A stretch of DNA of 18,170 bases from an uncultured Clostridia bacterium (lineage in GTDB: Bacteria > Bacillota > Clostridia > TANB77 > CAG-508), in the NCBI GenBank assembly GCA_947628395.1, contig CANQZP010000024.1, forward strand, positions 1 through 18,170. Direction: 5' to 3'. The notes under the pieces were generated by a model. The model saw only the letters and a list, made by a program, of their open reading frames with translations. It searched no databases and was not told where the DNA came from. Positions 15,491 through 18,170 of this stretch are shown in pieces (the stretch's first letter is position 1; each line of letters begins with the position of its first letter). The translations under genes and the position numbers were made by a program.

Positions 15491-16921
15491 TTATCTTAAA
15501 TTTAAATAATCATTAAGTCTCATTACAGTTCCAGAATCCGAAGAAGCCATATAATATTCAACATTTTCACCATTTCTTATATAGAATACAGAATCCCACT
15601 CTGCAGGAACCAATATATCTCCATTCGATTGTATTATTCCATATTTTCCGTTTAAGCAAAAAACTATACCATTTATCTGATTTTTCTCATCAGAATAATT
15701 AATTACTAGTGTATTTTCAAATATCATATTACTACTTTGACTTTGTACAACTTCAGATGCATTAGTGCATCCCAAAGAATCATATTGTACCTCTTTTAGC
15801 ACATCACCATTTTTTGAATAAAAGCCATATTTATTATTAGAAGAAACAACAATTAATTCATCAAAGAATATATAATTATTATCAATATTTTGTTTTGAAA
15901 AATCTTTTAAATCATCTAAACCAATATCATCATATTCTATTGGTACAATAATTTTTCCTTCACCTGATATAATTCCATACTTATTCTCTTTAGAAACTAA
16001 ATAAAGTATATCCTCAGCATCTAATAATTTAATACTATCATAATCAATATCAATTGTAGGTTCTTCTGAAACAATAGATAGCATTCCCATTTTACCTGAA
16101 AATGTACCTATAAACTGATTTATATTTCCTACATATTCTAAATCATCATATTTAGTACTAATTACTTCTGTATCATCTTTAGCAGAATAAACACCATACT
16201 TATTATTTTCTTGTACTACAATTAATTCTTTAGCAAGAGCTCTTTGATTTTTAAAATCAGAAGACACCCCATCATATTCCTTATTAGTAGCTACCTTTTG
16301 ATATCCGTCTATTAAATAAGGTAAGCTATACATCACAATATTATTTCCATTACTTGTAACCTGCATATTAAAACCAACTGAGATTCCATCAGCAGAAGCA
16401 TAAAGCTGATTATCAATTTTCCTAACATTTTTGTCAATAGTATAAAATTCTTTTTCATCATTTAATACATCTGATTTTGAAGAACTTTTATCAGCATTAT
16501 AAAGTTGCTTTTTTACAATATTAGAATCTAATGAATAACTTGAATATTCACCTTCATTTATTATATAACATTTATCACTATTTTCACTTACTGGACTATA
16601 TTCTCCTTTTTTATATTCATACCCAGTAAGTTTACAAAGTGTATCTATATTAAAATAATAATCTTCACCATCCACACAAAACAAATCATAATTAGAATTA
16701 TTATAGTTTATACTTCCTTTTGTCATATCTGTACCATCTACTTCTGAAAAATTAAGTGCATAAGTAGTATCATTAAAAATATATTTCGTTTTTAGTGAGT
16801 CTCTATAATTAAAATACATTAAAAGTAAAAGGATAATTACAAATAAAATCACACTGGCTATAATAGCAGTTAAAATTATCTTTTTCTTTTTTATAAAATT
16901 TTCTTCTACTTCTGTATTCAT
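15491..16921 (-). CDS. Membrane-anchored YG/WG-repeat protein
   Basis: A 476-residue protein. A short cytoplasmic basic stretch (KKKK) and one membrane helix (about 15-36) precede an extracellular region. Its first part (about 40-210) looks like a stalk or copper-amine-oxidase-N-like domain (for example ADGISVGFNMQV). The C-terminal half holds five WG-like repeats centred on KYG or KMG at about 241, 277, 314, 364 and 426. Each is followed by a strand, G-[D/K]-x-[L/I] and an (E/Q/D)-Y-D-x-(I/L/V) end; Trp is replaced by Tyr or Met. This differs from the five-helix WG protein at 4853-6457. I start it at ATG 16921, five nt after GGAGG. An in-frame ATG at 16951 overlaps tgt and has no binding site. 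It follows tgt by 13 bases and is probably co-transcribed with it. Role unknown; ligand binding at the cell surface is plausible. Confidence 0.8.
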   Translation of the reverse strand: MNTEVEENFIKKKKIILTAIIASVILFVIILLLLMYFNYRDSLKTKYIFNDTTYALNFSEVDGTDMTKGSINYNNSNYDLFCVDGEDYYFNIDTLCKLTGYEYKKGEYSPVSENSDKCYIINEGEYSSYSLDSNIVKKQLYNADKSSSKSDVLNDEKEFYTIDKNVRKIDNQLYASADGISVGFNMQVTSNGNNIVMYSLPYLIDGYQKVATNKEYDGVSSDFKNQRALAKELIVVQENNKYGVYSAKDDTEVISTKYDDLEYVGNINQFIGTFSGKMGMLSIVSEEPTIDIDYDSIKLLDAEDILYLVSKENKYGIISGEGKIIVPIEYDDIGLDDLKDFSKQNIDNNYIFFDELIVVSSNNKYGFYSKNGDVLKEVQYDSLGCTNASEVVQSQSSNMIFENTLVINYSDEKNQINGIVFCLNGKYGIIQSNGDILVPAEWDSVFYIRNGENVEYYMASSDSGTVMRLNDYLNLR

Positions 16922-16934
16922 CAATACCTCCAAC

Positions 16935-18059
16935 CTAAAGTTTATAACCATATTTATGGTAAAACTCTTCTCTAAAATTTCCTAAATTATCTCTTTCAAT
17001 CTCTATTTTAACTCTATCCATAAGCTTAGTCAAGAAATATAAATTATGAATTGATAAAAGTCTAAAACCTAATATTTCATTTGCTTTAATCAAATGTCTA
17101 ATATATGCCCTAGTATAATTTCTACAAGTATAACAATCACATTCATCATCTAAAGGAGTAAAATCTCTTTCATAATTAGCATTTCTAACAACTAATTTTC
17201 CATTAGAAGTCATTGCAGTTCCATGTCTAGCTATTCTAGTAGGTAAAACACAATCCCCCATATCAATTCCAGCCATAACAGCCTCAATCAAATAATCAGG
17301 ACTTCCAATTCCCATCATATATCTAGGCTTATTTTCTGGCATCATAGGAGCAACATATCTTAAAATATCTAAATATTCTTCTCTTGGCTCTCCAATAGCA
17401 ATTCCTCCAATAGCATATCCAGGTAAATCAAGTTCCACTAAATCATCTAAAGATTTTTTCCTTAAATCCTTATAAAATCCACCTTGAATAATTCCAAATA
17501 AACCTTGTTTTTCTGGATATTTATGTGCTTCTTTACACCTTTTAGCCCATCTAGTAGTTCTCTCCATAGATTTTTGTGTATATTCATAAGTAGAAGGATA
17601 AGGGCAACATTCATCAAAAGCCATAATAATATCAGCACCTAAAGAGTTTTCTATCTCCATTACTTTTTCAGGAGTAAAAAGATGTCTACTTCCATCTAAA
17701 TGAGATTTAAATTCAACACCTTCTTCAGTAATAGTTCTTAAATCTTTTAAACTAAAAACCTGAAATCCTCCACTATCAGTTAAAATTGGCCTGTCCCATT
17801 TCATGAAATTATGAAGTCCTCCAGCTTCTTCAACAAGTTTATGACCAGGTCTTAAATATAAGTGATATGTATTAGATAATATAATTTGTGCATTTATTTC
17901 TTTAAGTTCCTCTGGAGTTAAAGACTTAACTGTAGCTTGAGTTCCAACAGGCATAAATACTGGCGTTTGTATATCACCATGTGGAGTATGAATTACTCCT
18001 CTTCTTGCTCCAGTTTGTTTACATACATGTAATAATTCATAAGTAATTGGACTATTCAT
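16935..18059 (-). CDS. tgt: tRNA-guanine transglycosylase
   Basis: A 374-residue enzyme that replaces guanine-34 of tRNAs for Asp, Asn, His and Tyr with preQ1 on the way to queuosine. Visible active-site elements are D95 in LTDSGGFQVFSL, the nucleophile D269 in GDCVLPTRIARHG, and substrate-pocket motifs FDECCPYPS and QGG. The zinc site is C307-x-C309-xx-C312 with H338. Length is standard for bacterial Tgt. One unusual residue is GIDMGDCV, where most family members have GxDMFDCV beside the nucleophile. ATG at 18059 follows AAAGGA 8 nt upstream. Its 5' region (18093-18170) carries the inverted copy of the repeat also seen at 12-88. No ruvB, queA or yajC is visible here, though tgt usually neighbours them; the window ends upstream. 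Confidence 0.97.
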   Translation of the reverse strand: MNSPITYELLHVCKQTGARRGVIHTPHGDIQTPVFMPVGTQATVKSLTPEELKEINAQIILSNTYHLYLRPGHKLVEEAGGLHNFMKWDRPILTDSGGFQVFSLKDLRTITEEGVEFKSHLDGSRHLFTPEKVMEIENSLGADIIMAFDECCPYPSTYEYTQKSMERTTRWAKRCKEAHKYPEKQGLFGIIQGGFYKDLRKKSLDDLVELDLPGYAIGGIAIGEPREEYLDILRYVAPMMPENKPRYMMGIGSPDYLIEAVMAGIDMGDCVLPTRIARHGTAMTSNGKLVVRNANYERDFTPLDDECDCYTCRNYTRAYIRHLIKANEILGFRLLSIHNLYFLTKLMDRVKIEIERDNLGNFREEFYHKYGYKL

Positions 18060-18092
18060 TTATTTTTTCCTTTCAAAATGTTTTCAAAACTT

Positions 18093-18170
18093 CCGCTCCC
18101 ATGGATTTATCTATTTTTTCTGTTGTCCTTCCCCAATGGGGCTGTAATAATGCTACTCGCATTAAACAGC
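18093..18170 (-). repeat. Right, inverted copy of the structured repeat, in the tgt leader
   Basis: Read on the minus strand from the window edge, this copy starts at the base equivalent to left-copy position 12 and runs to GGGAGCGG, ending at 18093. It shows the same hairpin with a GAGTA instead of GAGCA loop, the same CCCC/GGGG element and the same GGACAACA stretch. The A-rich linker has one extra base and one or two substitutions. It lies 33 bases before the tgt start codon, so if transcribed with tgt it is part of the 5' leader. It is cut by the window edge and may be longer. Confidence 0.75.

Overview
The window is an AT-rich bacterial segment of about 18 kb. Every convincing protein gene lies on the minus strand, with short gaps, ATGA overlaps and AGGAGG-type ribosome binding sites. 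Protein families, gene order (tgt / TIGR04086-type membrane protein / HD hydrolase / secD / secF) and base composition point to a low-GC Clostridia lineage, probably an uncultured gut-type genome. This placement is inference from gene content, not from a marker tree. The standard genetic code fits, since UGG encodes Trp in MetG and UGA is used as a stop.

Reading the minus strand from the right edge: tgt (queuosine tRNA base exchange), a membrane-anchored YG/WG-repeat protein, a long-loop hairpin, a small TIGR04086-type membrane protein, then a good promoter candidate. After it come an HD-domain hydrolase, a SecD-like and a SecF-like protein, glmM (peptidoglycan precursor synthesis), an unrecognised acidic soluble protein, an unrecognised small membrane protein, metG, a DUF368/PopT-like undecaprenyl-phosphate translocase, a membrane WG-repeat protein, and the binding protein and ATPase of a zinc/manganese-type ABC transporter. 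Several of these serve the envelope: lipid-carrier recycling, amino-sugar supply, export and metal uptake.

The ABC transporter is split. Between its ATPase (3205-3873) and its permease (1054-1869) sit a promoter and two paralogous acidic membrane-anchored proteins separated by a terminator-like hairpin. The permease is followed by a NUDIX hydrolase and a terminator.

The left 465 bases hold no conventional gene but are not empty. They contain a complete-looking minus-strand mini transcription unit: promoter, strong ribosome binding site, a 24-codon ORF running through a (CA)20 microsatellite, and a G-U-rich terminator. They also contain one copy of a structured repeat of about 77 nt. A second, inverted copy lies at the extreme right edge, directly upstream of tgt. 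Having the same repeat at both edges suggests a multicopy family at which assembly stopped.

The points most worth following are this repeat/RNA family, the microsatellite mini-gene, the motif-depleted SecD/truncated SecF pair, and the paralogous pair inserted into the metal transporter locus.
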